A stretch of DNA of 64,000 nt, taken from contig CAVVVW010000006.1 in NCBI GenBank assembly GCA_963751775.1, positions 62,001 to 126,000 of the forward strand, given 5' to 3'. Below the pieces are notes generated by a model. It saw only the letters and a list, made by a program, of their open reading frames with translations, had not been told where the DNA came from and did not search any database. The translations under genes were made by a program, and so were the position numbers. The stretch is from CADEEN01 sp963751775 (GTDB lineage Bacteria > Pseudomonadota > Gammaproteobacteria > Burkholderiales > Burkholderiaceae_C). The stretch's first letter is position 1. Each line of letters starts with the position of its first letter. Of the stretch, positions 30,769 to 40,335 are shown piece by piece.

Positions 30769-30930
30769 GGGCGCAGTCGAGCCGCAAAACGTCGCGGCAA
30801 AGTATGGAATTATAGGGAACCGATGCAACTGATCCGATAATTCCCCGGGCAGCCGGGCCAGTGGTGCGCTCGAGTGCGCCGCGGCGCCGGATACCCCACC
30901 CTGTTCGTTCCTCAATCGGGAGATCATTCA

Positions 30931-32058
30931 ATGAGGCCGTTCCAATCTCGCGTCACGACCTTGTCCTGCTGCCTGGCCGCACTCGCCACGCTGGCTGTTG
31001 GCCCCAACGCACTGGCCGAGGAAGAGAAGGTCGTCAACATCTACAACTGGGCCGACTACATCGCGCCCGACACGATCAAGAACTTCGAGAAGGAAACCGG
31101 CATCAAGGTCCGCTACGACAACTTCGACAGCAACGAAGTGCTGCACGCCAAGCTGGTGGCGGGCCGCACGGGCTATGACGTCGTCGTGCCGGGGTCGCAC
31201 TTCGCCAAGATGCAGATCGACGGCGGCCTGTTGATGAAGCTCGACAAGAGCCAGCTGCCGAACCTGAAGAACCTGGACCCTTCGATCCAGGCCCAGTTGG
31301 CCAAGCTCGATCCGGGCAACGACTACCTGGTCGACTGGCTCTGGGGTTACACGACGGTCGGGATCAACGCCGAGAAGGTGAAGAAGGCGCTCGGCGCGCT
31401 GCCGATGCCCGACAACGCGTGGGACCTGGTCTTCAAGCCGGAGTACGCGTCCAAGCTGAAGGGCTGCGGCGTGTCGTTCCTCGACACCGCCTCCGAAGTG
31501 ATCCCGATCGCGCTCAAGTACATCGGCAAGGACCCGCACAGCAAGGACGCCGCCGACTACAAGGCCGCCGGCGAGATGCTCAATCGCGTGCGGCCCTACG
31601 TGACCCGCTTCTCGGGTTCCGGCTCGGACTACATCGACCAGATGGCGCGCGGCCAGCTGTGTGCCGTGGTCGGCTGGTCGGGCGACATCTACATCGCCAA
31701 GGACCGCGCGTCCAAGGCCAAGCGCCCGCAGGCACTGGAAGTGCTGCTGCCCAAAGCCGGCAGCCTGCTCTTCTTCGACGTGATGGCGATCCCCAAGGAT
31801 GCCAAGCATCCTGAGAACGCGCACAAGTGGATCAACTACATCCTGCGCCCGGAAGTGCACGCGTCGTTGACCAACGCCGTCTTCTACGCGAATCCGAATC
31901 AGGAAGCGAAGAAGTTCGTCAAGCCCGAGCTGGCCAACGACAAGGCGGTGTTCCCCGATCCCAGCGCGCTCGCGACCATGATCCTGCCGGGCGTCCCCGA
32001 CCAGGCGACGCGCCGCCTGATGACGCGCACCTTCACCAGCTTCAAGGCCGGGCGCTGA
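30931..32058 (+). CDS. potF: Polyamine-type ABC transporter periplasmic binding protein (PotF/PotD family)
   Basis: The intact 375-residue protein has a signal peptide (cleavage after about ALA at residue 29) and the family start VVNIYNWADYIAPDTIKNFE. GYDVVVPGSHFAKMQ, WGYTTVGINAEKV and GWSGDIYIA follow. These proteins capture putrescine or spermidine for PotGHI-type importers. No permease or ATPase is adjacent, so it is an orphan binding protein. It lies alone on the plus strand between ubiB and fmdB, both on the minus strand. GGGAG precedes the ATG at 30931. Confidence 0.9.
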   Translation: MRPFQSRVTTLSCCLAALATLAVGPNALAEEEKVVNIYNWADYIAPDTIKNFEKETGIKVRYDNFDSNEVLHAKLVAGRTGYDVVVPGSHFAKMQIDGGLLMKLDKSQLPNLKNLDPSIQAQLAKLDPGNDYLVDWLWGYTTVGINAEKVKKALGALPMPDNAWDLVFKPEYASKLKGCGVSFLDTASEVIPIALKYIGKDPHSKDAADYKAAGEMLNRVRPYVTRFSGSGSDYIDQMARGQLCAVVGWSGDIYIAKDRASKAKRPQALEVLLPKAGSLLFFDVMAIPKDAKHPENAHKWINYILRPEVHASLTNAVFYANPNQEAKKFVKPELANDKAVFPDPSALATMILPGVPDQATRRLMTRTFTSFKAGR

Positions 32059-32077
32059 CGCGCGGCGAAGAAGCGGC

Positions 32078-32094
32078 GCAGGCGGGGTGCCTGC
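32078..32094. terminator. Possible bidirectional terminator between potF and ubiB
   Basis: GCAGGC-GGGGT-GCCTGC is a perfect 6-bp hairpin in the 37-bp gap between the convergent potF and ubiB stops. Only two T residues follow, so termination would be weak. Confidence 0.4.
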
Positions 32095-32095
32095 T

Positions 32096-33649
32096 TCAGT
32101 GCCACGAACCGTTCAGGCGCAGCAGCAGCTGCGCCACCACCAGCCCGGCGACGAAGCCGAAGCAGACCCACAACACCGCACGCAGCAGGCGGTTGGTGCG
32201 GCGCTGCTCTTCCAGCAGCGCCTGCAAGGTCGCCGCGTCCTGCCTGGGCTGCAGCGCGGCATGCAGCAGCCGCGGCAGCTCGGGCAACATCTGGGCGTAG
32301 CGCGGGGCCTCGTCCTTCAGCCGCTCGACCAGGCCGGCCCAACCGATCTGCTCGTTCATCCAGCGTTCGAGGAACGGCTTGGCCGTGCTCCACAGGTCGA
32401 GCTCCGGGTCGAGCTGACGGCCCAGGCCCTCGATGTTGAGCAGCGTCTTTTGCAGCAGCACCAGCTGCGGCTGGATCTCGACGTTGAACCGGCGCGAGGT
32501 CTGGAACAGCCGCAGCAGCACCTGGCCCAGCGAGATGTCCTTCAGCGGGCGGTCGAACAGCGGCTCGCAGACGGTGCGGATCGCGCTTTCGAGCGCGTCG
32601 ATGCGGGTCGCGGCCGGCGCCCAGCCGCTTTCGACATGCAGTTCGGCCACACGCTTGTAGTCACGCCGGAAGAAGGCCGTGAAGTTCTGCGCCAGGTAGT
32701 CGCGGTCGCTGTCGGTGAGCGTGCCGACGATGCCGAAATCGAGCGCGATGTAGCGGCCGAAGGTGGCCGGCGCCGTGCTGACCTGGATGTTGCCCGGGTG
32801 CATGTCGGCGTGGAAGAAGCCGTCGCGAAAGACCTGCGTGAAGAAGATCGTGACGCCGTCGCGGGCGAGCTTCTTCAGATCCACGCCGGCGGCGCGCAGG
32901 CGCTCGGTCTGGCTGATCGGCACGCCATCCATGCGCTGCATCACCATCACGCTGGGTTGGCACAGGTCCCAGACCATTTCGGGCACTTCGACCAGGGCCA
33001 GGCCCGCCATGTTGCGGCGCAGTTGCGCGGCGTTGGCCGCCTCGCGCACGAGATCGAGCTCGTCGTGCAGGTAGACGTCGAACTCGGCCACCACCTCCCT
33101 GGGCTTGAGGCGCTTGCCGTCGAGGCTGACGCGTTCGACCCAGGTCGCCAGGCGGTGCAGCAGCGCCAGGTCACGCTCGATGGCCAGCTGCATGCCCGGG
33201 CGCAGCACCTTGACCGCCACCTCGCGCCCATCGTGCAGGGTGGCAAAGTGCACCTGCGCGATCGACGCGCTGGCCACCGGTTCGGCGTCGAACGAGGAGA
33301 AGACCTCGTCGATGCGCCGGCCGAACGCGCGTTCGACCAGCGCGATCGACTCGGCGCTGGGAAACGGCGGCACGCGGTCCTGCAGCTTGGCCAGTTCGTC
33401 GGCCACGTCCAGCGGCAGCAGATCGCGCCGCGTCGACAGCACCTGGCCGAACTTGACGAAGATCGGGCCCAGCCGTTCCAGCGCGCGGCGCAGGCGAACG
33501 CCGCGCGGCTCGTCGAAGCGCCGGCCGATCATGACGATGCGTGCCAGCGCCCGCACCCAGCGCTGGCGCAGCCCCGACAGCGCGATGTCGTCGACCCCGA
33601 AGCGCAGCAGCGTGAAGGCGATGAAGACCAGGCGCGCCAGCTGGGTCAT
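32096..33649 (-). CDS. ubiB: UbiB, atypical kinase/ATPase of ubiquinone biosynthesis
   Basis: The intact 517-residue ABC1/ADCK-family protein shows the KxGQ motif in FVKFGQVLSTR. The family AAAS-equivalent SASIAQVHFATL, the catalytic-loop region HADMHPGNIQ, the DFG-like ALDFGIVG and two C-terminal membrane helices (about 480-510) follow. UbiB supports assembly or lipid access of the ubiquinone biosynthetic complex at the inner membrane. Its start overlaps the ubiJ stop (ATGA). Confidence 0.95.
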   Translation of the reverse strand: MTQLARLVFIAFTLLRFGVDDIALSGLRQRWVRALARIVMIGRRFDEPRGVRLRRALERLGPIFVKFGQVLSTRRDLLPLDVADELAKLQDRVPPFPSAESIALVERAFGRRIDEVFSSFDAEPVASASIAQVHFATLHDGREVAVKVLRPGMQLAIERDLALLHRLATWVERVSLDGKRLKPREVVAEFDVYLHDELDLVREAANAAQLRRNMAGLALVEVPEMVWDLCQPSVMVMQRMDGVPISQTERLRAAGVDLKKLARDGVTIFFTQVFRDGFFHADMHPGNIQVSTAPATFGRYIALDFGIVGTLTDSDRDYLAQNFTAFFRRDYKRVAELHVESGWAPAATRIDALESAIRTVCEPLFDRPLKDISLGQVLLRLFQTSRRFNVEIQPQLVLLQKTLLNIEGLGRQLDPELDLWSTAKPFLERWMNEQIGWAGLVERLKDEAPRYAQMLPELPRLLHAALQPRQDAATLQALLEEQRRTNRLLRAVLWVCFGFVAGLVVAQLLLRLNGSWH

Positions 33650-34158
33650 GACTTCGCAGCGGGCGGCACCCAGCGGCGCAGGCCGGCGGCCAGCGCGGCG
33701 CCCAGGCTGGCCAGTTGGCGCGCGGGCAGCGGGCCGACGATGCGCGCCAGGTCGGCCTCGAGATCCCAGCGCAGGTTGTCGGCCAGCCAGTGCACGTCGG
33801 CGGCAAACGGGGCTTCGCCCTGCACCACCACCTCGGGCCGCTCGCCGGCCGCCAGGCGCACCATCAGCAGCGCCGGGTTGGCGGCTGCGACACGCAGTTG
33901 CAATTCGGCCGGCGCGCCCTGCGCAGCATCGACGTCAGCGCACCACTCGAGCAGACCGGCCGGCGTGACCAGGAACACCGCCACCGGGGGCGGCGGCAGC
34001 AGCGACGGCCAATCCGTCAACTCGACGCTGAGGCGCTTGCCGGCGTGCGGCAGCAGGCGCGCCATCGCCACCGGCTCCGACGCCAGCAGGTGGTTGACCA
34101 GCAGCGTCAGGCGCTGCAGCACGGCGGGCACGAGCAGGGAGCGAACCGATTCCAGCAT
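33646..34158 (-). CDS. ubiJ: UbiJ, SCP2-domain ubiquinone biosynthesis accessory factor
   Basis: The intact 170-residue protein has a short hydrophobic N terminus (VRSLLVPAVLQRLTLLVNHLL), an SCP2-like sterol-carrier domain (LQLRVAAANPALLMVRLA and VVVQGEA) and a C-terminal amphipathic helix. It binds ubiquinone intermediates and helps hold the soluble Ubi complex together. It overlaps ubiB. The usual upstream gene ubiE is not next to it. The polysaccharide locus begins 150 bp away on the other strand. Confidence 0.85.
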   Translation of the reverse strand: MLESVRSLLVPAVLQRLTLLVNHLLASEPVAMARLLPHAGKRLSVELTDWPSLLPPPPVAVFLVTPAGLLEWCADVDAAQGAPAELQLRVAAANPALLMVRLAAGERPEVVVQGEAPFAADVHWLADNLRWDLEADLARIVGPLPARQLASLGAALAAGLRRWVPPAAKS

Positions 34159-34309
34159 TTGCGTGGATTGTAGGCAGCGGCCAATCGACGCCCCTTGAGC
34201 GCGGGACCCCGAGCGGCGCGCCCATCGGTCGAGAATCAGCGCCCAGTCACCCACCCCTGACCGTTCGCGGCGCCTGCCCTGCACGCCGCGATCGCCCCTC
34301 CTTTCGGCA

Positions 34310-35707
34310 ATGTTCGAAGACCGCAGCCACAAACGCACCTTCTACAGCGCGCCGCAATCAGTGACTTCGCTGGTTGCGGCCTTTCTCGAGCCGACCATCA
34401 CGGTCGCTGGTGCTGCTGGTGACCACGCTGCTCTTCGGCGAGCGCGTGCTGCGTCCCGACCTGGTGCTGTGCCTGCTGGTGTTTGCGCTGACCTTTCCCG
34501 GCCGCAACAACTTCAGGGACAAGCTGCTCACCGCCGGCACCGACATCTTCAGTTCGTGGCTGGCGCTGATGTGCATCCTGGCCCTGGGCGCCTATGCCAC
34601 CAACAGCCTGCAGTACTTCAACCGGGACGTGCTGCTGACCTGGGCCATCGCGACGCCGCTGCTGCAATGGCTGGCGCATGGGCATCGGCCGCACGGTACT
34701 GCGCCGCCGGGCCGCACGCCCGGAGTTGCGCCACTCGGCCATCGTCGTCGGCGCCGGTCCGCTGGGGGTGAAGGCGGCGCTTGCGCTGCAGGGCATTCGC
34801 GAACAGGGGCGCAATTTCATGGGCTGGTTCGACGACCGCACCGACGAGCGGCTGGACCATGAAACCAGCGGCCACATGCTCGGGCGGCCTGGCGGACGTG
34901 GCACCCTACGTCCGCGCCAACGGCATCAACGAGGTCTACATCACGCTGCCTCTGGGTTCGCAGCCGCGCATCCTCGAGTTGCTCGAAGGCCTGCAAGGCA
35001 CGACGGCGTCGATCTACTTCGTGCCCGACGTCTTCGGCATCAGCATCATCCAGGGCCGGCTGCAGGACATGAACGGCGTGGCCGTGGTCGGCATCTGCGA
35101 AACACCCTTCACCGGCACCAACGAACTCATCAAGCGGCTGTCCGACATCGTGCTGGCCTCGATCATCGTGGTGCTGATTTCACCGGTGCTGCTGGCCATT
35201 GCCATCGGCGTCAAGCTCAGCTCGCCCGGCCCGGTGATCTTCCGCCAGCGCCGCAACGGGCTGGACGGCAGCGAGATCACGGTCTACAAGTTCCGCTCGA
35301 TGCGAACGATGGACGACGGTTCGGTCGTCGCGCAGGCGACCAAGGACGACCCGCGCGTCACGCCATTCGGCGCCTTCCTGCGCCGCACCTCGCTCGACGA
35401 GTTGCCGCAATTCTTCAACGTGCTGCAGGGGAGCATGAGCATCGTCGGTCCGCGTCCGCACGCCGTGGCCCACAACGAGCAGTACCGGCAGATCATCAAG
35501 GCGTACATGGTCCGGCACAAGGTCAAGCCGGGCATCACCGGCTGGGCACAGATCAATGGCCTGCGTGGCGAAACCGAGACGATCGAGAAAATGAAAGCCC
35601 GCGTCGAATACGATCTGGAGTACTTGCGCAACTGGTCGCTCGGGCTGGACCTGCAGATCATCGTGCGCACCCTCAGAGTGGTCTTGTTCGATCGCAAGGC
35701 GTACTGA
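34310..35707 (+). CDS. Undecaprenyl-phosphate sugar phosphotransferase (polyprenyl glycosylphosphotransferase, frameshifted)
   Basis: The enzyme starts polysaccharide synthesis by moving a sugar 1-phosphate, commonly glucose or galactose, to undecaprenyl phosphate. The N-terminal half has several membrane helices and a Rossmann-like part (HSAIVVGAGPLGVKAAL). The C-terminal catalytic domain is intact: one helix (LASIIVVLISPVLLAIAIGV), SPGPVIFRQRRNGLDG, VYKFRSM, RTSLDELPQFFNVLQG, VGPRPHA, KPGITGWAQINGLRG and YDLEYLRNWS. It is the WcaJ/EpsB type, about 465 residues. Slips lie near 34400, 34680 and 34880. It is the first gene of the EPS locus. Confidence 0.88.
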
Positions 35708-35731
35708 GCTTCCTGCCTCCAGGAGATAGAC

Positions 35732-36944
35732 ATGCACATTCGCTTCAAGCTTCTGGCTGTCGCCGCCGGCGTCGCTCTTCGGCAGTGCGGCATCGGCTCA
35801 GTCCGAGGAGCGGCCCTGGTATGTCGGCGTCACGCTGGATCATGACTCACCAGTCGAACCCGCTCGAGCTCCCGCCCGGCAGCGAGCATGGCGACGACGT
35901 CTTCACGACCACGTTGAGGGGCGGCCTGAACCTGCCGTTCGGGCGGCAGCGCGCCTACGCCAATGCCGCGCTGATCTACGAGCGTTACAGCGAATTCGGC
36001 TATCGCAACAACAACGGCTACGTGATCGGCGCCGGCCTCGATTGGGCGACCGTCGAGCGCCTGTCGGGCAACATCACGCTGCAACGCCAACCAGCAGCAG
36101 TCTCCCTTCGTCATCGGCGGCGTGATACCGGTGACGGTATCCAACATCGAGCGCAGCGAGGATCTGATCGCCAGCCTGCGTTGGGGTGCGAAGACCGCGC
36201 TGGGCCTGGACGCCGCCATCGGCACCCGGCAGGTGTCGTTCTCCGAGCCGCAGTACGCGTCGTCCGAATACACGCAGGACAACGCCAGCATCGGCATCAG
36301 TTCCGGCACGGGCGGCGTCGTGGATCTGGGCGCCGGTTTCCGCGGCCAGCGCACGAAGTACCGCAGTGCCGCGCCCGGCCAGACCGAGCCCGACCAGAGC
36401 GACCGCCAGGACTTCTACGTCGGCGCCGACTGGGTGCCCAGCGGGGCCAGCACCGTCAATGCGCGCCTCTACTACGGCAAGATCGAATACAACCTCGCGA
36501 CATTCGCCAACGCCGAGGGCGTCACCGGCTCGCTGGTCTGGGCCTGGAAGCCGACCGGGCTGTTGAACCTGCGAACCACGCTGTCGCGAGACACCGGCCA
36601 GGAGAGCGGTTATCTGCGTCTGGACCCGGGTGGCGCCGTGTCGGCCAGCGACCTCAGCAGGCTCACCAATGCGCTCAATATCCGCGCCGATTACCTGGTG
36701 ACGGGCAAAGTGACGCTGTCCGGCGCGCCTCGGCTACGAGAAGCGCGACTTCATCGACGGCTTCACCGGCGCCGCCGGCAACGACGACACGACGCGCGTG
36801 TCCTTGGCGGTTCGCTGGGACGCCGCGCGCCGGGTGGCACTCGGCTGCAACGCCAGCCGCGAATCACGCTCGGCCACGGGTTTCGGCTCGTCATCCTTCG
36901 ACAACGACCGCTTCGGCTGCTTCGCCCAACTCACGCTCGATTGA
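35732..36944 (+). CDS. epsL: EpsL-type outer-membrane beta-barrel protein of EPS export (frameshifted)
   Basis: After a signal peptide (MHIRFKLLAVAAGV...) the sequence is a series of amphipathic beta strands rich in Gly, Asn and Tyr (NNNGYVIGAGLDW, RQDFYVGADWVP, SLVWAWKPTGLLNLR). It ends in the conserved FDNDRFGCFAQLTLD. This fits the EpsL family, linked to exosortase-B-type exopolysaccharide loci such as methanolan, and probably acts in export across the outer membrane. AGGAGA lies 7 nt before the ATG. Slips lie near 35775, 35835, 36100 and 36725. About 404 residues. Confidence 0.75.
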
Positions 36945-36954
36945 GCCTCCTGCC

Positions 36955-37971
36955 TTGCCGACGATCCTGCTGACCGGGGCGACCGGCTATATCGGCTCGC
37001 ACACCTGGCTCGCGCTGCAGGCGGCGGGGTTCTCGGTCGTCGGCGTCGACGACTTCTCGAACAGCTCACCCGAGGTGCTCAATCGCCTGCAGCGCCTCGG
37101 CGGGAAAGCGCCGGTCTTCGAGCGGCTCGACGTTTGCGACGGCAACGCGCTCGGGCGCCTGTTCGACGCGCACCGTATCGACGCGGTGGTGCATTTCGCC
37201 GCCTTCAAGGCCGTCGGCGAGTCGACGAAGAACCCGCTCGCCTACTACGCCAACAACGTCGGCGGCCTCGTGACGCTGTGCCAGACCATGCAGCGACATG
37301 GCTGCAAGAAGCTCGTCTTCAGCTCGAGCGCGACGGTCTATGGCGTGCCGGAGCGCCTCCCGATCCGCGAAGATGCGGCCTTGTCGGCCGTCAATCCCTA
37401 TGGCGCGACCAAGCTGATGAGCGAAAACATCCTGCGCGATGTCGAGCGCGCGGATCCGTCCTGGTCGACAGCCTGCCTGCGTTACTTCAACCCGGTGGGG
37501 GCCCACGAGAGCGGACTGATCGGCGAAGACCCGAAGGGCGTGCCGAACAACCTGATGCCTTACGTGGCGCGTGTAGCGGGCGGGCAACTCGACCGGCTGC
37601 AAGTCTTCGGCAACGACTACGAGACCCCCGACGGCACCGGCGTGCGTGACTACATTCACGTGGTCGATCTGGCCGAAGGCCATTCGGCCGCGCTGCGATA
37701 CCTGATCGAGCGCGGCCGTTCGCTCACCGTCAACCTGGGCACGGGGCGCGGCTACAGCGTGCTCGAGTTGATCCGCGCCTACGAGCGTGCCAGTGGCCGC
37801 AAGGTCCCCTACGAATTCGTCGCACGGCGCCCGGGCGACGTGGCGGCCTGCTATGCGGAGGCCACGCTCGCACGCGAAATGCTCGGCTGGGAGGCCAGAC
37901 GTGAGCTGGATTCGATGTGCGCCGACAGTTGGCGGTGGCAGAGCTCGAATCCGCGCGGCTTCACCGCCTGA
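36955..37971 (+). CDS. galE: UDP-glucose 4-epimerase
   Basis: The protein of about 338 residues is intact. The NAD loop GATGYIGSH is at the N terminus, FSSSATVYG carries the catalytic Ser, and NPYGATKLMSE gives the Tyr-x3-Lys pair. RYFNPVGAH, GVRDYIHVVDLAEGH and NLGTGRGYSVLELI are GalE-specific. It interconverts UDP-glucose and UDP-galactose to feed polysaccharide synthesis. The likely start is the TTG at 36955 (LPTILLTGATG), 10 nt after the epsL stop. No in-frame ATG lies close to the conserved start. It converges with the methyltransferase gene. Confidence 0.93.
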   Translation: MPTILLTGATGYIGSHTWLALQAAGFSVVGVDDFSNSSPEVLNRLQRLGGKAPVFERLDVCDGNALGRLFDAHRIDAVVHFAAFKAVGESTKNPLAYYANNVGGLVTLCQTMQRHGCKKLVFSSSATVYGVPERLPIREDAALSAVNPYGATKLMSENILRDVERADPSWSTACLRYFNPVGAHESGLIGEDPKGVPNNLMPYVARVAGGQLDRLQVFGNDYETPDGTGVRDYIHVVDLAEGHSAALRYLIERGRSLTVNLGTGRGYSVLELIRAYERASGRKVPYEFVARRPGDVAACYAEATLAREMLGWEARRELDSMCADSWRWQSSNPRGFTA

Positions 37972-37992
37972 TTCCGACTTGCAGTCTATCGA

Positions 37993-38964
37993 TTAGAAAC
38001 GACTGTTCACGCTGACGCACCTGCCGGCGCGGCAGACCTCGCGATCACGGCGCGGACTTGCCCCTCGGCGTCGGTCACACCACTGACCTCCGATGTAGTC
38101 ACCCGAGCGCACCACGCGCTGCATGACCGCCTCGCCTTGCCCGAGGCCGACTTCGAACATCAGCCAGCCACCGTCACGCAGCAACGCGGGCGCCTCGCGA
38201 ATCAATCGCTGCAGGATCCGCACGCCCAACGGGCCACCGTCGAAGGCGAGCCGGGGCTCGAAACCGATGATCTCGCCCGGCATCGTTTCCAGCTTCTTGC
38301 TCGAAATGTAGGGCGGGTTGCAGACGATGATGTCCACCGCCCGCTGAAGGCGGGGCTCGTCGAACGGCTGCAGCAGATCACCCACGCGAAGCTCGACCTG
38401 CCCGTCCAGGCGATGGTGTTCGACATTGCGCCTGGCGAGTTCGACGGCGTCGGCGGAAAGGTCGGAAGCCAGTACACGAACACGCGGGTCAGCGCTCGCG
38501 ATGGCAACCGCCAAATTGCCGCAGCCCGTACAGGTGTCCACCACCGTGGCCTGGCCGCGCTCTGGCAGCACATGACGGCGCAGGGTGTCGATCACCGCCT
38601 GCGCAAGCAGTTCGGTTTCGTGCCGCGGGATCAGCGCCTGCGGGCCGGCAAACAATTCCAGGCCCATGAAGCGCTGGCGGCCGCACAGATGCCCGAGCGG
38701 CACGCCGGAAATCCGCTGCTCGACGAGGCGCAGCAGCGACGACTGCATTTCCGTGGTCAATGCGTCGAGCGGCTGCTCGGCCGCCGCGCCCGGCGACAGC
38801 GGGTTGCCGGCAGCCAGGTGCCACAGGCATCGAAGCGTCGAATCGGCGGTCTCCTCGGGCTTGTCGGGCAGGGCCTGAAGATGCAGATCTAGCCTGCCGC
38901 GCAGGGTTCGAAACAGATCGCCGTCGGCGCCGCCGAGGCGCTGCAAGCCTGATTCGTTCGTCAT
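37993..38964 (-). CDS. PrmC/HemK-like methyltransferase in the polysaccharide locus
   Basis: The SAM-dependent methyltransferase shows the PrmC-type N-terminal domain (EQRISGVPLGHLCGRQRFMG, then PQALIPRHETELLAQAV). Motif I is VVDTCTGCGNLAVAIA, followed by VLASDLSADAVELARRN and the signature NPPYISSK. Classical members methylate glutamine in release factors or ribosomal protein L3. This copy is the last gene of an asnB-ligase-ACP-nadE operon and not next to prfA, so a small-molecule or carrier-bound substrate is possible but unproven. The last 30 residues look out of frame. A slip near 38090 would give EVSGVTDAEGQVRAVIARS and a stop at 38007. Confidence 0.72.
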   Translation of the reverse strand: MTNESGLQRLGGADGDLFRTLRGRLDLHLQALPDKPEETADSTLRCLWHLAAGNPLSPGAAAEQPLDALTTEMQSSLLRLVEQRISGVPLGHLCGRQRFMGLELFAGPQALIPRHETELLAQAVIDTLRRHVLPERGQATVVDTCTGCGNLAVAIASADPRVRVLASDLSADAVELARRNVEHHRLDGQVELRVGDLLQPFDEPRLQRAVDIIVCNPPYISSKKLETMPGEIIGFEPRLAFDGGPLGVRILQRLIREAPALLRDGGWLMFEVGLGQGEAVMQRVVRSGDYIGGQWCDRRRGASPRRDREVCRAGRCVSVNSRF

Positions 38965-39001
38965 GGTGCCTGCCTGCGACCCAGTGGGTTGCCCGTGGTG
39001 C

Positions 39002-39983
39002 TCAAGCGCCGACCTCGTCGACCGGCCCCATCAACGCCGGACGCGCGTGCAGGTAGCGCGTCGCGCGCCGCTTCGATTCGATGTCGGCGTAAATGAATTC
39101 GCCGCGCGCGGTATCGACGCCGAGGTAGGTGGCCAGTTCCGCCGCCGGGACGCCATGGTTGTGCGCCCAGAGCGCGATGTCCATCTTGTCGTACGGCAGC
39201 GAGAAGTAGAACTCGTCCTGCCCTTGCTGCAGGCTGTAGGTGTCGGTGGTCGGCATGGCCGAGCACACCTCGTCCGGCAGGCCGAGGTACCGGGCCAGTG
39301 CGTAGACCTGGGTCTTGTACAGATGGGCAATGGGCTTGATGTCGGCCGCGCCGTCGCCGTTCTTGACGAAGAAGCCCTGGTCGTATTCCAGCCGGTTCGG
39401 CGTGCCGATGACGGCGTAGTTCAGCCGGTCGGCATGAAAGTACTCCACCGTCTTGCGGATGCGTTGCTTGTAGTTGGTGGCCGCGACGATCTGCAGGTAC
39501 TCCCGGATCGGCAGGCGCGCCTCGTGCACGCGGCCGTCGGGCGACTGCACGATCAGCTTGAAGAAATTGATGCGGCCTTCGGTGCCCCCCGAGATGGCGA
39601 TCTTGCTCTTCCAGTCGCCTGCGTAGTCCGCGAAAGACGCGCCGCATGGCCTCGTCGCGCCAGCGATAGCAGCCGATGGCTTCGAGCGTCGGCGCGATGT
39701 CTTCGACGGCGAACGGAATACCCAATTGCTCGGCGACGCGCTGCCCGAGACCTTGGCTGCTCGACTTGGAGTCCCGCTCGGGCAGCAGCAGCCCGTAGAC
39801 CTTGTCGGCGCCGAGCGCGCGCACCGCGAGCGCCCCGCAGACCGAGCTGTCGACGCCGCCCGACAACGCGATGATCACGCCCCGGCGCCGCTGCTCTTGC
39901 GCCACGACGGCGACGATCCGGCTCGAGATGCGTGCGACTTCCGCCGCACAGTCGATGTCCAGGACGGAGGCACTCAACTTCAT
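39002..39983 (-). CDS. NadE-like ammonia/amide-dependent synthetase (one frameshift)
   Basis: The ATP-pyrophosphatase P-loop SGGVDSS is near residue 43. LPERDSKSSSQ, KSKIAISGGTEGRINFFKLI, GTPNRLEYDQGFFVKNGDG and ADIKPIAHLYKTQVYALARYLGLP are typical of NAD+ synthetases without a glutaminase domain. NadE adenylates nicotinic acid adenine dinucleotide and replaces the adenylate with ammonia. Its placement between an ACP gene and a methyltransferase gene suggests recruitment to amidate or aminate another carboxylate, which is inference. The ATG at 39983 (MKLSASVLD) was chosen. The frame slips near 39635. About 327 residues. Confidence 0.75.
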
Positions 39984-40030
39984 GGCGTCATTGGCGCAGG
40001 CGGCTCGCAAGGGGCGGCTTCATGCGTGCG

Positions 40031-40285
40031 TCAAGCCGTCACGAGCTTCTTCTTCACATAGGCCTCGATGCTGTCGAGGCTGTCGAGGTTTTCCGGGATC
40101 ATCTCTTCGTCCTCGACCCTGAAGCCAAATTTCTCTTCGAGGAAGGTGACGAGTTCCAGAAAACCGGTGGAGTCGATGATGTGGTGATCGAGGAACGAAT
40201 CGGCATCGCCGAACTTCTCCGCCTGGGTACCCATCAGGAAATTGTCGGCAATGAAGGCACGAACCTGATTCTTGACGTCGCTCAT
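40031..40285 (-). CDS. Acyl carrier protein (module A)
   Basis: The intact 84-residue acidic helical protein has the phosphopantetheine attachment motif HHIIDSTGFLEL, with the carrier Ser in DSTG. It is probably loaded by the adjacent AMP-ligase, 50 nt upstream on the same strand. It is too far from any fas genes to be the housekeeping AcpP, and the DSTG variant differs from the AcpP motif DSLD. Confidence 0.85.
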   Translation of the reverse strand: MSDVKNQVRAFIADNFLMGTQAEKFGDADSFLDHHIIDSTGFLELVTFLEEKFGFRVEDEEMIPENLDSLDSIEAYVKKKLVTA

Positions 40286-40335
40286 TGAGCTTCCCTTGCT
40301 TTCGATTGTGTGGCCAGCCCGTGCGCCGATGTGAG

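Noticed and set aside
32087..34198. 703-codon open frame opposite ubiB and ubiJ
   Set aside because: Covers two real genes on the other strand and has a biased His/Gln/Arg/Ala composition typical of antisense frames.
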